A DNA stretch of 64,000 bases, from the NCBI RefSeq assembly GCF_000227135.1, contig NC_018246.1, forward strand, positions 70,537-134,536, in the 5' to 3' direction. The notes below the pieces were generated by a model. That model was not told where the DNA came from, searched no databases, and saw nothing but the letters and a program-made list of their open reading frames with translations. Position numbers and translations under genes: made by a program. Numbering within the stretch: the first letter of the stretch is position 1; every line of letters begins with the position of its first letter. The stretch comes from Leishmania donovani (lineage: Eukaryota; Euglenozoa; Kinetoplastea; Trypanosomatida; Trypanosomatidae). Below are positions 10,168 to 22,113 of this stretch, in pieces.

Positions 10168-10718
10168 TGATGACGAGGAACGCCTCAGTGCGTGGTATCC
10201 GCGGCCCAGTACCCCCACTCTGTGGGAATGCCGAGCAGCCGCCCGCCCCTGTCCCCCGCCAGTGCCGAGGCACTTCTGCTGCTGATAGGGCCAGGCACCT
10301 ACGGCGTGTGGGAGGTCAGAGCGACTTATCGCTACTGATGTCGGCGGCCGGGTGCTGGATGGCGCTGCGCCGGAGCGACCTGTGATTGTGAGCATATTTG
10401 TGCCATCCATATGATGGCTAGAGTGTGAGCGTGACTCGAGCGTATCTCGCCCAGCCCTCACTGCCCTGCTGGTGGGGTGGGGCGCCTGTGTGCCACCCGG
10501 AGGGTGATGCGCCGGGTGGCGAGCAGCACAATGGGAAGCGACTGTGAGGCAGCCTGCTTGGTGGGCGGGTGGGCAGAGTTTGAGGCAGAGACGGCGCTCC
10601 GATGACTGTGTCGGCGCATTGCTGTAACGCGCTTCTAGCGCTGCTTCGCACCGCGCGGAATGGGGGCCTGTGGCAGGCTGTGAGGAGTAGGGTGGAGTGG
10701 AGCTCGTGCTGTATGGCG
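10168..10718 (+). repeat. SIDER2-like interspersed repeat, copy 1
   Basis: About 550 bp, GC-rich and non-coding, starting CTGATGACGAGG and ending CTGTATGGCGGAG. It shares these borders and most of its length with a second copy at about 49906-51272. The segment 10423-10678 matches 50577-50832 base for base as far as I can see by eye (256 bp, no indels), while the left part has many substitutions. Size, position in a 3' intergenic region and sense orientation fit Leishmania SIDER2 elements, which are truncated relatives of ingi/L1Tc retroposons often linked to mRNA instability. I identified the family from these traits, not by matching a consensus. Confidence 0.6.
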
Positions 10719-11855
10719 GAGGATGGGCGCGCCGGGAAAAGAGCCTTTCTTGTGTGAAACGAACTCGGTGCAGCCTCTGCTTTCTTTTCTGCTTGCCTTC
10801 TTTTTAGGTGTTGGCTTTTGTGCGTTTACGGACTGGCTTGATCGCTGTGCAAATGACGGTGTGGTGTGGATGAGGTGTTGAGGACGTGGCTGGGGCGATT
10901 TGATGTGGGAGGTAAAAAGGGAATGCATCACGCTAACCTTCTCCGCCATGCAGAGGCTTAGGAGGGGATGAGGAGAAAAAGAAAATGCAGAGCTGCGCAT
11001 ACCGACACACCCGACGCTTGCGATGCGTCTCTCTGTGTGTGTGCTCTCTGCTAGTGCGCCGTGTACCACCCGCACGAACTCACAGAATGGAATGTTATGC
11101 AACAAGTAAATAGAAAAAAAAACAGGAATAGCAAGCTCAACATGATCAGGGAAGGGTCCTGCAGTGCTACACGGGGTCGCCGCGCCTTCGGTCTGTTTCA
11201 GTTGTTGTTCCGTGGGTGTCTCCTCTACCCTCTTTTCTGTAGTGATCCTCACAACCCCCGGCCCCCCGCTACCAGACGCACGTTGTGAGGGCTGAGAGTG
11301 GGCGAGTGCTTACAGCTGTTGCGTACTCGCGGCCGACATTTGGCTGCCATCCTCCACTATTCAGCATCATGGTAGGTTCTTGCAGTGTATGTAGAGTTCA
11401 GCCCCCGCTGTCCTACCGGGCTCACTGGAAGTAGAGGGGTCTCTACGTGTCGAACCCATGCGCAGAGAGTGGCCAGAATTCTCCTGCTTACTGGCTGTAG
11501 CATTTATTCTGGACCTCGTGTATGCTCACCACCGACAACCTTCTCTGCAACCTCCCGCACTCGCCACGCCGCCTCCACACATACCTACTCGCTTTGTGGG
11601 TTGTCAACACACCTGCCATGATCACCTGCAGCGAAAAGAAGAAACATACTTTCGAACACATACGTATACAGGATCTCAAAAAAAAAGTGTTGTGCGTTGA
11701 CCACGACACCTCTCTCTTTTTCCCTGGTTCTGCGCGCAGTGTCTCTCCGTCTTTCCGGGCACCACCGCTACTTTCCTGTACACCGCCCTCCCTCTCTCTT
11801 GTGTGCAACTGCGCATTTTTGTCTCCCCACTTCACTGTTGCCCTCGCGTTTTCGC
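10719..11855. other. Intergenic region between the repeat and the kinesin gene
   Basis: No credible gene. The last 150 bases are strongly pyrimidine-rich and lead to the splice acceptor at 11856-11857. Confidence 0.55.
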
Positions 11856-11857
11856 AG
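11856..11857 (+). promoter_or_regulatory. Candidate spliced-leader acceptor for the kinesin gene
   Basis: The AG ends a long C/T run (11760-11855, finishing CGCGTTTTCGCAG). No ATG lies between it and the start codon at 11921, giving a 5' UTR of 63 bases plus the leader. Confidence 0.5.
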
Positions 11858-11920
11858 TTTCGATAACGGAGCGACTCGGACGAACAATCACACGACACCA
11901 GCAAGACCCCCACAGAGCGC

Positions 11921-14449
11921 ATGATGAGTCTGTCGCCGAGTCGTGGTGGCCCGCAGGCCGCCGGGACCACTGCTGTGGAGACGGAGGTGCAGGAACTGCT
12001 TTCGCGGGAGCTGTCCTCGCGCAATGCGGATGGCGATCCGGATGCCACGGCCCTTCTCGTCGAGCACATCCGCCGTGGCAACGGTGGCGCTGTCCTCGAG
12101 GGGATCCGTCAGAACTTCAAGTACAACCCGCCCGCGACGCAGATCTGCATGGTGACTGTGATGGATCAGTGCCTCATGCATAGCGGTCCGCAGTTTGCTG
12201 TGATGCTGTCGTCGGAGAAGTGGACGGATCGTCTGTTCAAGGTCGCCAAGACGACCACTGCGAATGAGGTGCGCGAGAAGATTATCTGCACTGTCATCAA
12301 GTGGTACCAGCGCTACCACACGAGCGGCCACCAACGTCTGATGCAGCGCTTTCAGCAGAGCCGCGTCCTCGGTGAGCCGTTTCAGCGTATCTTCACCAGG
12401 ATGGTCAAGGACCAGCAGCAGCCGCGTTCTACTAAGGCTCCTCAACGCGACTTCACCACCCTCAACGCAGCCAACCGCAACGAAATCCTCGACACGGAGG
12501 AGACGATTCTGCTGGAGTGTCAGGGCGATCTGGCCTCTCTCGAGTACGCACTGGAGCATCCGCAGATTCTCCCGGATACCGAGATTGCAAACGAATGCAA
12601 GGAGCACAAGCTGGTGTGCATGCGCATGCTCGAGTCCGGACAGCACGAGCGCATCGCAACTGAACTGATGAGTCTTATCGAACGTTTTTCCGAGGCTCTG
12701 AGCCTGTTCGAGGCGATGACCGGCATCGACGTCGGCGAGGGCGATGCCGCCAAGCGGCGCGCCATGGCCGACAAGGATTTGGAGGAGACGGATAGCGACG
12801 ACGACGACGAGCAGCGGCTGCTGCGCCAGCGCCGCAGAGGTGTCAAGCGTGCTGATGCGACCGCGGTGATGATGCAGGCACAACAGGAGACGGAGAACTT
12901 GGTTAACCGCGAGCGCACGGAGGCGCTGCAGCTGCGAGCGCAGCTGGAGGAGCTGCGCCAGAAGCACGAGGAACTGCAAAACAAGTACAAGGACGCCAAG
13001 GCGAAGAACAAGGAGGCCGTGGGCATGCTGGAGCAGTACGCCCAGCGCGTGGAGATGCTGGAGACGGGTGCCAACGGAGCCAACTCCCACCTATCACCTC
13101 TGCCAGTGCTGGGTGCCACCTCGCTTGGCGCGCTGGGCTCTGCTGCCGGTAAAGGCTCCATGTCACCGGCGCTCACCGCAAACATGCGCAGCTTCTTGGC
13201 AGCTGTTCGCAAGTCCCTGCGCGAAATCAAGGAGGTGTACTGCACTGACCTCTCTCAGCAGGGCCGATACTATTCAGCGCAGATTTCGAACGCCATGGCC
13301 GCCATGATCCAAGCGAGCGACATGGACCGCGAGGCCGACCGCAAGGCACTGCAGTGGACGCAGGAGCTGTACAGGCGTGAGGTGAAGCTGCGCAAACAGT
13401 ACTACAATACCATTCAGGAGCTGAAGGGCAACATCCGCGTGTATTGCCGTGTGCGGCCGATGCTGCCTAAGGAGATCGAGGGCGGCTACTCGGACGTCAT
13501 GTCGTACCCCACGCAGGACGAGGTGAGGTTCATCGACGCGAGCGGGCGGCCGAAGCTCTTCGAGTTCGACGAGGTATACCCGCCGACGGCGCCGCAAGCG
13601 CGCGTGTTTGAGGACACAGCCCCGCTTATCGATAGCGTCGTCGACGGTTTCAACGTCTGCATCTTTGCCTACGGCCAAACAGGCAGCGGCAAGACCTTCA
13701 CGATGAACGGCACTGAGGGCGAGAACAAGGGCATCAACACCCGTGCACTCGAAAGGCTCTTCGAGATCATCGAGGAGCGCAAGGAGACGGAGGCTTCTAC
13801 CGTGACGGTGTCGGTGTTGGAGATTTACTGCGAGCAGATCCGCGACCTGCTGGCCACGAAGAAGGAGGCGGCCGGGCTGACGTACGAGGTGAAGCAGGGC
13901 GGGCCGTACGGCACGTATGTGACGAACCTCAAGGAGGTGCCGGTGACGTCTGCGGGGGACATTGACGGCATCATGGCGACCGCGCAGACGCACCGCAGCG
14001 AGGGCATGACAAACATGAACGAACACTCGTCGCGGTCACACATGCTTCTGTATATCATCGTGCGGACCACGAACAAGCAGACGAACATGCAGGGCTACGG
14101 CAAGCTATCGCTGATCGACTTGGCCGGTAGTGAGCGCGTGGACAAGAGCGGCGCGGAAGGCCAGCGACTCAAGGAGGCCGTGGCGATCAACAAGTCGCTG
14201 TCGGCACTTGGTGATGTGATTGCTGGACTCGCTCAGAACTCCAAGCACGTGCCCTTCCGCAACTCTGCCCTCACCTTCCTGCTCCAGGACTCCATGGCCG
14301 GTCAGGCAAAGGTGCTCATGTTTGTCTGCGTGAGCCCGGCTAGCTACAACGCCAGTGAGTCTAGCAGCTCGCTGCTCTTTGCCTCTCGTGCCCGCGGCGT
14401 CGCCTTTGGCCAGATCAAGAAGAACGCCACGACAGAGAAGGTATCGTAA
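11921..14449 (+). CDS. Kinesin-14 (C-terminal motor) with VHS- and GAT-like N-terminal domains
   Basis: An 842-residue minus-end-type kinesin. The motor is C-terminal (about 500-835) and preceded by the kinesin-14 neck (IQELKGNIRVYCRVRP). Its P-loop is GQTGSGKT (585-592), switch I NEHSSRSH (700-707) and switch II DLAGSE (733-738), all intact. Residues about 20-145 form a helical block resembling a VHS domain (ALLVEHIRRGNGGAVLEGI, MVTVMDQCLMHSGPQF, VREKIICTVIKWYQRY). Residues about 185-265 resemble the three-helix GAT domain that follows VHS in GGA and TOM1 proteins. An acidic stretch and a coiled coil (about 325-385) link these to the motor. VHS/GAT modules bind cargo tails, ubiquitin or phosphoinositides, so the protein may tether endomembranes to microtubules. 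A T. brucei C-terminal kinesin, KIFC1, has been linked to acidocalcisomes; orthology is possible but unverified. Confidence 0.93.
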   Translation: MMSLSPSRGGPQAAGTTAVETEVQELLSRELSSRNADGDPDATALLVEHIRRGNGGAVLEGIRQNFKYNPPATQICMVTVMDQCLMHSGPQFAVMLSSEKWTDRLFKVAKTTTANEVREKIICTVIKWYQRYHTSGHQRLMQRFQQSRVLGEPFQRIFTRMVKDQQQPRSTKAPQRDFTTLNAANRNEILDTEETILLECQGDLASLEYALEHPQILPDTEIANECKEHKLVCMRMLESGQHERIATELMSLIERFSEALSLFEAMTGIDVGEGDAAKRRAMADKDLEETDSDDDDEQRLLRQRRRGVKRADATAVMMQAQQETENLVNRERTEALQLRAQLEELRQKHEELQNKYKDAKAKNKEAVGMLEQYAQRVEMLETGANGANSHLSPLPVLGATSLGALGSAAGKGSMSPALTANMRSFLAAVRKSLREIKEVYCTDLSQQGRYYSAQISNAMAAMIQASDMDREADRKALQWTQELYRREVKLRKQYYNTIQELKGNIRVYCRVRPMLPKEIEGGYSDVMSYPTQDEVRFIDASGRPKLFEFDEVYPPTAPQARVFEDTAPLIDSVVDGFNVCIFAYGQTGSGKTFTMNGTEGENKGINTRALERLFEIIEERKETEASTVTVSVLEIYCEQIRDLLATKKEAAGLTYEVKQGGPYGTYVTNLKEVPVTSAGDIDGIMATAQTHRSEGMTNMNEHSSRSHMLLYIIVRTTNKQTNMQGYGKLSLIDLAGSERVDKSGAEGQRLKEAVAINKSLSALGDVIAGLAQNSKHVPFRNSALTFLLQDSMAGQAKVLMFVCVSPASYNASESSSSLLFASRARGVAFGQIKKNATTEKVS

Positions 14450-17400
14450 GTGGTAGAGGGCCGTAGGGAGGGAAGCGAAAAAGAATGAATGATATATTGA
14501 CACACGCGAAAAGTGGCGTGAGATCGAGGGCGAGGGACATAGGATCAGGAAAGGATGCGCGCGAGCACACCGAGGGGCGAAACTTGGTGGCTGGCATTCG
14601 AACTTGCTCATGCTATTGCTGTGCTGTGTATGTCTTTTCGGTCCCTTCTCTCCCACTTCTTTCGAGTTTGTCTCCTCTGCTTCAACCATTGCGCGGAGAG
14701 GGGCGTGCGTGGTGGCCTCTCTTCCCCTTGCTCTGGGGGTCTGTTGTGCGCACGTGTGCAGTAGTGTCGGAACGCGTTAAATATGATGCTTAGAGAAACA
14801 GGAGAAGGGAAGATCGCTGCGGAAGCGAAAAGGAAAGACAGATGAGTATATACAACCCGCCACCTGCACCTCCACTTCCCTTCAATACCTTCCCCGCCTT
14901 CCCCCTCCTTCCCCGTGCTCTCACACGCACACACGAAGGCACAGGCCGATACCTTCCTCCTCCTCCTCTCGCTTCTCCCGTTTCTCCGCGGCTCAACTTG
15001 CGTGGCGGTTCCCCTCTTCCTGTGTGACTTTGCCAGAAGGTGAGGGGTGGGGGGGGGGCGTAGCGCCAGTTTATCTGTTCTTGCGTCAGCGGTTGCACGG
15101 CTCTCTTGCCCAACAGATTGCTTTCCTTCCCCCTCCCGCCGCGCATGTGTTGCGGTCTTGCTGCTCGCTCTCGTTCTTTGTATCGTTGCTTGCCTTTCTT
15201 CTCTCTCGTGGCTTTTTTCTCGCATTTCTGCTTGTTGTTTGCGGTCGAACGTTTTTCTATTGTTTCACTCCCCACTGGCGGTTGTGTTTAGCTCTCTGTT
15301 CTCTCTCTTTGTGTATGTGTGTCACGCCCGTGCGCTTGGTCTGTTGTCTTCAGTGCCGCACCTCTCCCTCTCACAAACTCGCCCTCATCTTTCCCGTCCT
15401 TTTTTTTTCGGGCCTCTCAGTTCCCTCTTGCCTTTACTTCCCTTTTTGTTGTGCGTGCGTGTGTGCTCCTCGTATGCATTTCGGTACTGATTCGACTTGC
15501 TGGTGTGCTTGCGTGTGGCTTGCGTTTTTTCTGATCTGTTATGCGACGTTTTTCGCTCTTCTTATGATGCTTGTGTGCTTGCTGTGTGTGTGTCTGTCGT
15601 TCTTCTTCGGTTTCGAATCGAGTATGGCAAGTGAAGTGGCTCTGTTCAAAAACGAAGAAATCGACGAAAGAAGGAGAGGGGCGAAAAGGATATATATATA
15701 TATATACATCAGTAGGCCGTGTTACTTATCCGACGTCCACGCACACGTCCGTCTCACATACATGGGTGTTTGAGTAGCACGCAGCAACAGGCATACAAAT
15801 CGCCGATGTGTAAGCGATCTAGTCGCCTCCGCTTTCTGTTGCTTTTTCTTTTTCGCTCTCCGGTGCACAAGACAAGTTAGAGGCTAGAATGCGTGTGCGT
15901 CTGCCTTTGTCGCCTGCGGGAAAAGCTATAGGTGACGTAGAAAGTAACGATACACGGGAACAAACACCTTGAACAGTGCACATCTGTTCGGCGGACGGCG
16001 TTGGGTCGCTCCTCGCCTCCTCAAGCGCAAGGAAAGGGTTGGTTGATCACGTCGATGCGTTGGCCGTGCTCTGTGCAGCTCTCTTTCTGCTCGGCGTGCG
16101 CTCTTGCGAGGCTCGGATCCTCTTCCCTAGGCTTTGGGCTCAGACGCTGACGTTCGACGTACATCTGTGCGGTCATTGCCCCCCCCCACCCTGTGTTCTC
16201 CCCTACTCCCCCAAAACTCAACAAGGCGCGTGAAATGGTTCACACGGGCTCCTTTTTCATATCCTCCTCCCTCTCCCTGTCTTCCTGTTGCCTCTCGCTC
16301 TGCACGCAACTACAAAGTATATCCGAAAGCAAACAAAACACACACACAGACTCATATACCCCCCCCTCCACACACACACACACAAAGAAGAAGCACGGAA
16401 AGTCAACCATAGCAAGAAAAAGCAGTTCTTACCATTATCCATCCCTGCAGCAAGAGAGAGAGACAGCGGGAGACTCCCTCCCCCTCCCCCACACACACTC
16501 TCCCGTGTGTTCTGTCCGAATCAGCGCGCACACACACACGTTTCCCCTCACCACTTCAGACAGGTCCAGAGCACAGATCAACTTTCAATTCGCCCTTTTT
16601 CTACCCCCCCCCTCCGACAACAACAGAAGAGAAAACAAGATTGAAGTTACTTGCATCGCAAGGACGCACAAGACAGCCTACTTATTGCCGCACCCCACGC
16701 CTCTCCGTCTGTCCGCCACTGCTACTTGATAGCGCATTTTGCTGTTTTTGTGCGTGCTTGCGTTTGTGCTTGTCTGCCTGTCTCGTATCTGCCTGTCCGT
16801 CAAAACTTTTATTTTTGGGCGCTGATTCTCGTGTCATCGGTATCTTTCCATTTTCCTCATACACAGATACACACAATCCCCCTCCCTCATCGCGGCCCCT
16901 CACCTCTTCATCCTGCTGGCGTCTTTCGAGCCCCGCACTACCACCACCACCATCACCCAACCCACTCTCTCTGGCTCACTCCCTCTGCATCTCTCTATAT
17001 CTGTGCCATTCACTTTGAAACAAAGCGGTGCTTCTTCTCCCTCCCCACTCGCCTTCCTTTCTGCCCCCTTTTTTTGCTCTCCTTGTCAGTGTTGTGCTCC
17101 CTTTTTCGTGTGTGCCTTCGTTTTCTCTGTGTCTTGCGTGCGCCTCTCAGCCGATTCTGCGTTGCCACTCTCTCTCTCTCTCGCTCTTCGTTTTTTTTTA
17201 TGTTTGCTCACTTGCCTCCCTTTCGTTTGTGGGTCTCTCTCGCGTTCTCTCTTTGCACTTTTCACTCTCATCTCTGCTTGGCCGGTCTTTCGGGTTCACA
17301 AGAATTTGTCTATTTTGCCTTCGCTGTTGCCGTTGGTGCTGACGGTGGTGCACCGCCCGTTGTTTTCACCCTCCCTCTCCCTTTCCCGTTAGTCTTTTCT

Positions 17401-18289
17401 CGTTCTAGCCCTCTCTGTTTCTCTCTCGCATCATCTCTGTCCGTCTACCTTGTTGTCGTCTGGCAATTGATTGCCATTACCTCGTTATTGTTTCTCTCGG
17501 CCTTTTCATCATCGCTTGTGCGCACGCGTGTGTGTGACTCTCTCTATATCTGCTTCGACCACGTTTGAAATTGCAAGCGTGTCTCCCCGAGCAATCTCTC
17601 CATCAGTCTCTCTCTCCTTGTCAGAGTGGGTCTCCTTCTTGTCGTTGTCTGCGCGCTGGCACTGGCGCCTCAGTTTGTGTGCTCGTGCGTGCGCTGTCTT
17701 GTATGGTTGCGCGCGTGGGAAGGTACGAAAAAAGGAGAACGTAAAGAGAAAGAGCGAAGGACGGTCTTTCTCCCTCCACACTTCCCTTCCCTCCCCCTGC
17801 CCCCGTGTCTTGTTTGCCTTGCGTAGCACGGCTGTGCTTCTTTGTCTTTTTGAACCGGAAGTGCCTTCTATACACACGCCCCGCCCTTTTCTGCGACTCG
17901 TCAACGCCATTCCTTTGTGCCCTTGTTCTTTTTCTTTTCTTGTTTTCGTCGACGGCGCCTGTTGCCCGCATCCCTTTCTCTCTCTCAATCCCGCCATCTG
18001 TGCCTGTTGCCTGTGCCTTGCCTGACTGTTCTCATCCCCTCCCTTCGTTCTCGTCGAACCACAGCAGCGTAGCCGATAGCTTGAGGACAAGCACAGTGCC
18101 GTGGGCCACAAGCCGCTAGCTCCGCTCCAAAATCCAAAAAGAGGAAATCGCTACACGGCGCATATCCTCCTAGCGATCTCACACGAACTCAAACGCCCCT
18201 TCACACCTCCAACCCGCTCATCACCGACATTACCGACCACCTCAGGCGCAATTCCATCCGAAGCGAAACAGTCGAACGAATACACATAG

Positions 18290-18327
<38 letters not shown>

Positions 18328-21300
18328 GAACAGCAGCAGCGCCGCGTTGTCGCGCTGACATACGCGCACAAAGAAAAAGGCGAAGCAACGAAACGAAAAA
18401 AAAAACGAACAGCAAAGGGCAGGGCGACAGATCCCACATCAGGTAATCAGAAAAGCAGGAAGAAAGCGTTAAGTGAAAACGCGATACCGCAGGAGCCGTA
18501 GAACAAAACAAAGAACGAAAACGAAAAGAGGGAGAAGAACAGCGGGGCTTTACACAGACACATTCACGTACTCAAAGTAGTGTGCGCCGAAAAGAGAGAT
18601 CAGGTCCCCTTGTCTTCTTTTTTTTTGCGCATCTGAACAAACTATACAGGAACTTGTACATACTAGTGTTGGTATTTTCTCTTCCTCTGGCGCCTCTTTT
18701 TCTCTTGGCGTTGTCTTCTCTCCGCTTGTCAGTGCAGAGTCGCCTGCCATTCACTCTCCCCTCCTCCTCTTGTATATTGTGCCTTGTGACTCTCTCCCTC
18801 TCGGAGTTTGTGTGGACGTTCGGTGATCTCTTTCGACAACCCCTCTTTTGTTTTGCGTGCCGGGTTTTCTCTCGTAGCTTCGCTCTTTTCACGCGTTTTT
18901 TTTTTTGGCTTTTCCTCTTCCTCTTGAGCATAAACCGTTGCCACGGCGCGTGTGTGTCGGTGTGGCCGCATCGTTTCTGTCCACTCTGCCTCTGCCTCTC
19001 TGTACGTCTGTGTGTCGACGGGATTCGATTGCTTTCTTCGCTGGACCTCTTCTCCTCTCCCTCACTCTCCTCTTCCGCTCTGCATCTCTCCTGCCACTGT
19101 GGCACTCGAGGGTGTCACTCTTTTTGGTTGTTCGCCTCTTTGTTGTCTCCCTCTGCAGCATTGTGTGCTGACCGGCCGTCTGTTGTGTGTGCGCTGCTGT
19201 GTGGCGTCGTCCCTGTTCCTCGTTTACTGTTCTTTTTTTTTTCTACACCACACTTTCCGTTCTTCGCATTCGTTTCTCCTCTTTCCTCTCTACGCCCCCT
19301 CTTCATCTGAGCGGTTTCAAGGATTGTGCGGCTTGCCCCTCTCTCTCTTTCTTCCCTCTCCGCCTTGCCTGCACTGATAAGAACGCACACATATATATAT
19401 GTATACAGCTCCCTCTATCTCGTTCTCTTCTTTTGCTTGTTTTTTTTTTCGTAATCCGCACATAAAGCTCACGCCAAGTTGCTTTATCTCTAGTAGAGAC
19501 AGAGAAGACGAAAAACGAAGTAGAGAAAAGTAAGCACGAAAGAGAGGCGGAAACTGCTCTCGTTGACTTAGGCCACCACCACCATCACCACCCTTTCCAT
19601 CTCTCTGGCTGTGCATCTATCCTCTCCTTAGTGGTGGCGTTACTGTGTAAGCTGCTGCAGGTCATCTCTTTACGTCCTCTCTATTTCTCTCCGTCCCCTT
19701 CGGCTCCTTTGCCTCTGCGCGTGCGCGTGTGTTTTTGTTTCATTCTTTTTTCCCTTTTTTGCCCTCTCCCCCTTCCCCTCTCCTCCCCCTCCCCCACCCA
19801 CGCAAACACACACTCACGCCCCACATCGGTCTCCCTCCCTCCCTCTCCCTCTGCCATCATCTGTGGGCCTCCTTTCTTTGTCGCTCGCTCTTCCCTTTTT
19901 TTTTTCTCCCTCTTTCACAGGATCACCTTTTAATATAAAGACACAACGAAGCAACGAGCGGAATAGAAAGGAAAACAGCCTCACTGTACACACAAGTACA
20001 GACACACACACACGGACACGGAGCACCCAACCGCATATCATCACGCCAATTATATTGTTTTCTTCTGTTGTTCGTGTGAGTCTTCTTTCCTTGCACGCCG
20101 TTTTCATCTCTTTTCTTTCCAAGTTTATGCAAGGCTGACACTACGCTCTATTTATCACCTCTCCTTCCCCCCTCTTGACTCTGCCTCTCTTTCTCTCGCT
20201 TTTTCTTCTTGGCGTTGCCAGTCTTATACCTCTTGCTCTTGTCGGTGGCCTCGTATTTGTGTGCGTGTGTGTCTGCCTGTGTGTTCTGTTCGTTGTTCGC
20301 TGTCCTCCACACACCTCTCTTTGCGTCTTATTTTTCTTTCTTAGTCGCTTGCTTTCAAGAGCAGCTGCTCTGTATTTGTTGTTGCTGCTGTCTTCGTTCC
20401 CCTGTTCATCTTCGTTTCTCTGCTGCTGCTTGACTTTCTATCTGAAGGTGCACTGCGGTGGTGCTGCCGCCCTTAATTGTGGGTTGTTGCTTGTGCACGT
20501 GTGAGCAGCAAAGCATTCCATTCTCTTCTTTTCCATCGTTCTCCCTCTCTCCTCAGCAGCAACCACGGAGAACGGAAAAGAGAGCCGTTCACGCTTCTGC
20601 TGTGTATGCGTGCCGCAGGTTTATCGTCGTAAGCGGTTTCATTGAGATACCACTCCGAATACTTTCATAGACGACGAGGGAAAAAAACATAAGACACGCG
20701 CTCCACTCCTGCAAGTGTGTGTGGGCGCGCGCGCGCTGTTGTTGAAGCGACGCCTTGATTGTTTTCGCGCTTCGCGCAGTGCTTGCTTTGCCTTCCGCAT
20801 CTTTGCGCTCCTCTGCTTTCTCCCGTTGCTCTTCCGGCTCACTGTGTGGGCGTGTTCACTTGGGTATTCGAGGAAAGGGGGGGGGTGCTCCGGCTCTCCT
20901 TTCCACATACGCACATACACAGCATATAGAGTGCAGAGGGTGCACTATAGAAACCAGGCGCGTCGGCGCCCGTGCGTCCGTGCATACATTCGCTTTGAGA
21001 GCGGCGCATAATCATTGGTGTCTCTTCCGCATAATTCTTGTTGCTGCCGCTGCTTTTATTATTAGGCCCGCTATCGTTGTGCGCGCGTGATTGGGGGAAT
21101 TTGGCGTTGGAAGTCCCCCTCCTTTTTTGGGGGGTTTCTGTATCCAAGCGTGCATGCGTGTCTGTGTCCGTCTGCATCTGCGTTCGTGTGTGTCTCCTTT
21201 CCTTTCCCTCATCCTGTGATGGTGGGCTGATCTCTTCTCGCCTTTCTGTTCTTCTATTTATATTGCTGTCGACGTGATCCGGGATCGTCCTTCTGCATCA

Positions 21301-22113
21301 TAGTATTGTCTCTTGTGTTGTTGATCATCATTTACGTTTGTTCTCGTCTTCATCCCACCCTCCCTTTCCGTGTTTGTGTGCGTGCGTGACGGCCCGCGCT
21401 TGCGTTCCTTCCATTTCGCTCGCTCTCTCTCGTTTTGTCGACACCAGTAACCGGCATCAGCTCGCCCTGCCTCGTCTCCAGGTCTTCTTTCCTTGAGAAA
21501 CGTCTGCGTTCCCCCCCCCCTCCCCCCGACTCCCCCCGCACCGCCTACACCGACAAGCGTTCCTTTTCTCCTGTGGGCACGCAGCAGTGAAGAAGATTTC
21601 CGCTGTTCCTGCGGGTTGCCTGCGCGTACGTGGCTGACACCCACACCGACACACCACTCTTCAGCGCGGGCTTTGTTGCACCCAGTTTTGTCCGTTGTGG
21701 CACTTGTTTTGTGTGTGCTTGCGTTAGTCTGTGCCGTTCTCTCGCTTCCTTCCTTTTCGCCTTTTCATCTTCCGCTCATTGCGTCTCCGTGTCTTCGCCT
21801 CGTCGCCGTCTTCGTCTCTTTCTCTGTCACCCTTCCCGTCTTTTTCGCTTTACCCGTTGCGTGTCGTCTTTTCTTTTTTTTTTTCGCGTCGTCCGCGATT
21901 GCGTTGCGCCTCGTCGGGTGGTAGTGGTCGTGCCTGCTTCCGTGGTGCTGTCGAAGAGACGTTGACGATTATTTCGCCTGTTTCGTTCCCCATCGGCTTG
22001 CGCTGCGCACAACTGCGGCGAAGGAGTGCGCCCCCTTTTTTGGTGCGTTCTCGCCCTGTTCTTTCGGATCGTCTTTCTGTATCTTTGACGGCCGCCTCCC
22101 TCATCGCGTCACC
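14450..22113. other. 7.7-kb gene-free, pyrimidine-rich spacer
   Basis: The longest spacer in the window. The + strand is dominated by C/T runs with short CA/GT repeats. Frames of up to 305 codons (for example 16651-17568) encode only Ser/Leu/Phe/Cys/Arg-rich low-complexity sequence, as expected from C/T-rich DNA, so I do not call them genes. It must hold the 3' UTR of the kinesin, the 5' UTR of the next gene, or an untranslated RNA. A candidate acceptor for the downstream gene is the first AG (21923-21924) after the poly-T run near 21870. Confidence 0.6.
18295..18324 (+). repeat. (CA)15 microsatellite
   Basis: A perfect CA dinucleotide run of 15 units inside the long spacer. Such runs are common in Leishmania intergenic DNA and vary in length between strains. 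Confidence 0.9.

Noticed and set aside
10418..10651. Minus-strand frame conserved in both SIDER2-like copies
   Set aside because: The conservation is explained by nucleotide identity of the repeat; the product is Pro/Ser/Arg-rich and unrelated to reverse transcriptase.
11888..13090. 400-codon minus-strand frame over the kinesin N-terminus
   Set aside because: Antisense shadow of a well-supported gene.
15600..15625. GTTTCGAATC-like string resembling a tRNA B box
   Set aside because: No acceptor stem, A box or matching cloverleaf arms around it; similar strings at 11450 and 59248 also fail.
15024..17568. Hydrophobic frames of 249 and 305 codons that resemble membrane proteins
   Set aside because: Leu/Phe/Ser/Cys-rich sequence is simply what C/T runs encode in any frame; no ordered helices with charged loops.
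18295..18324. CA repeat considered as an array or telomere-like repeat
   Set aside because: It is a plain dinucleotide microsatellite; no TTAGGG repeats or spaced direct repeats are present.
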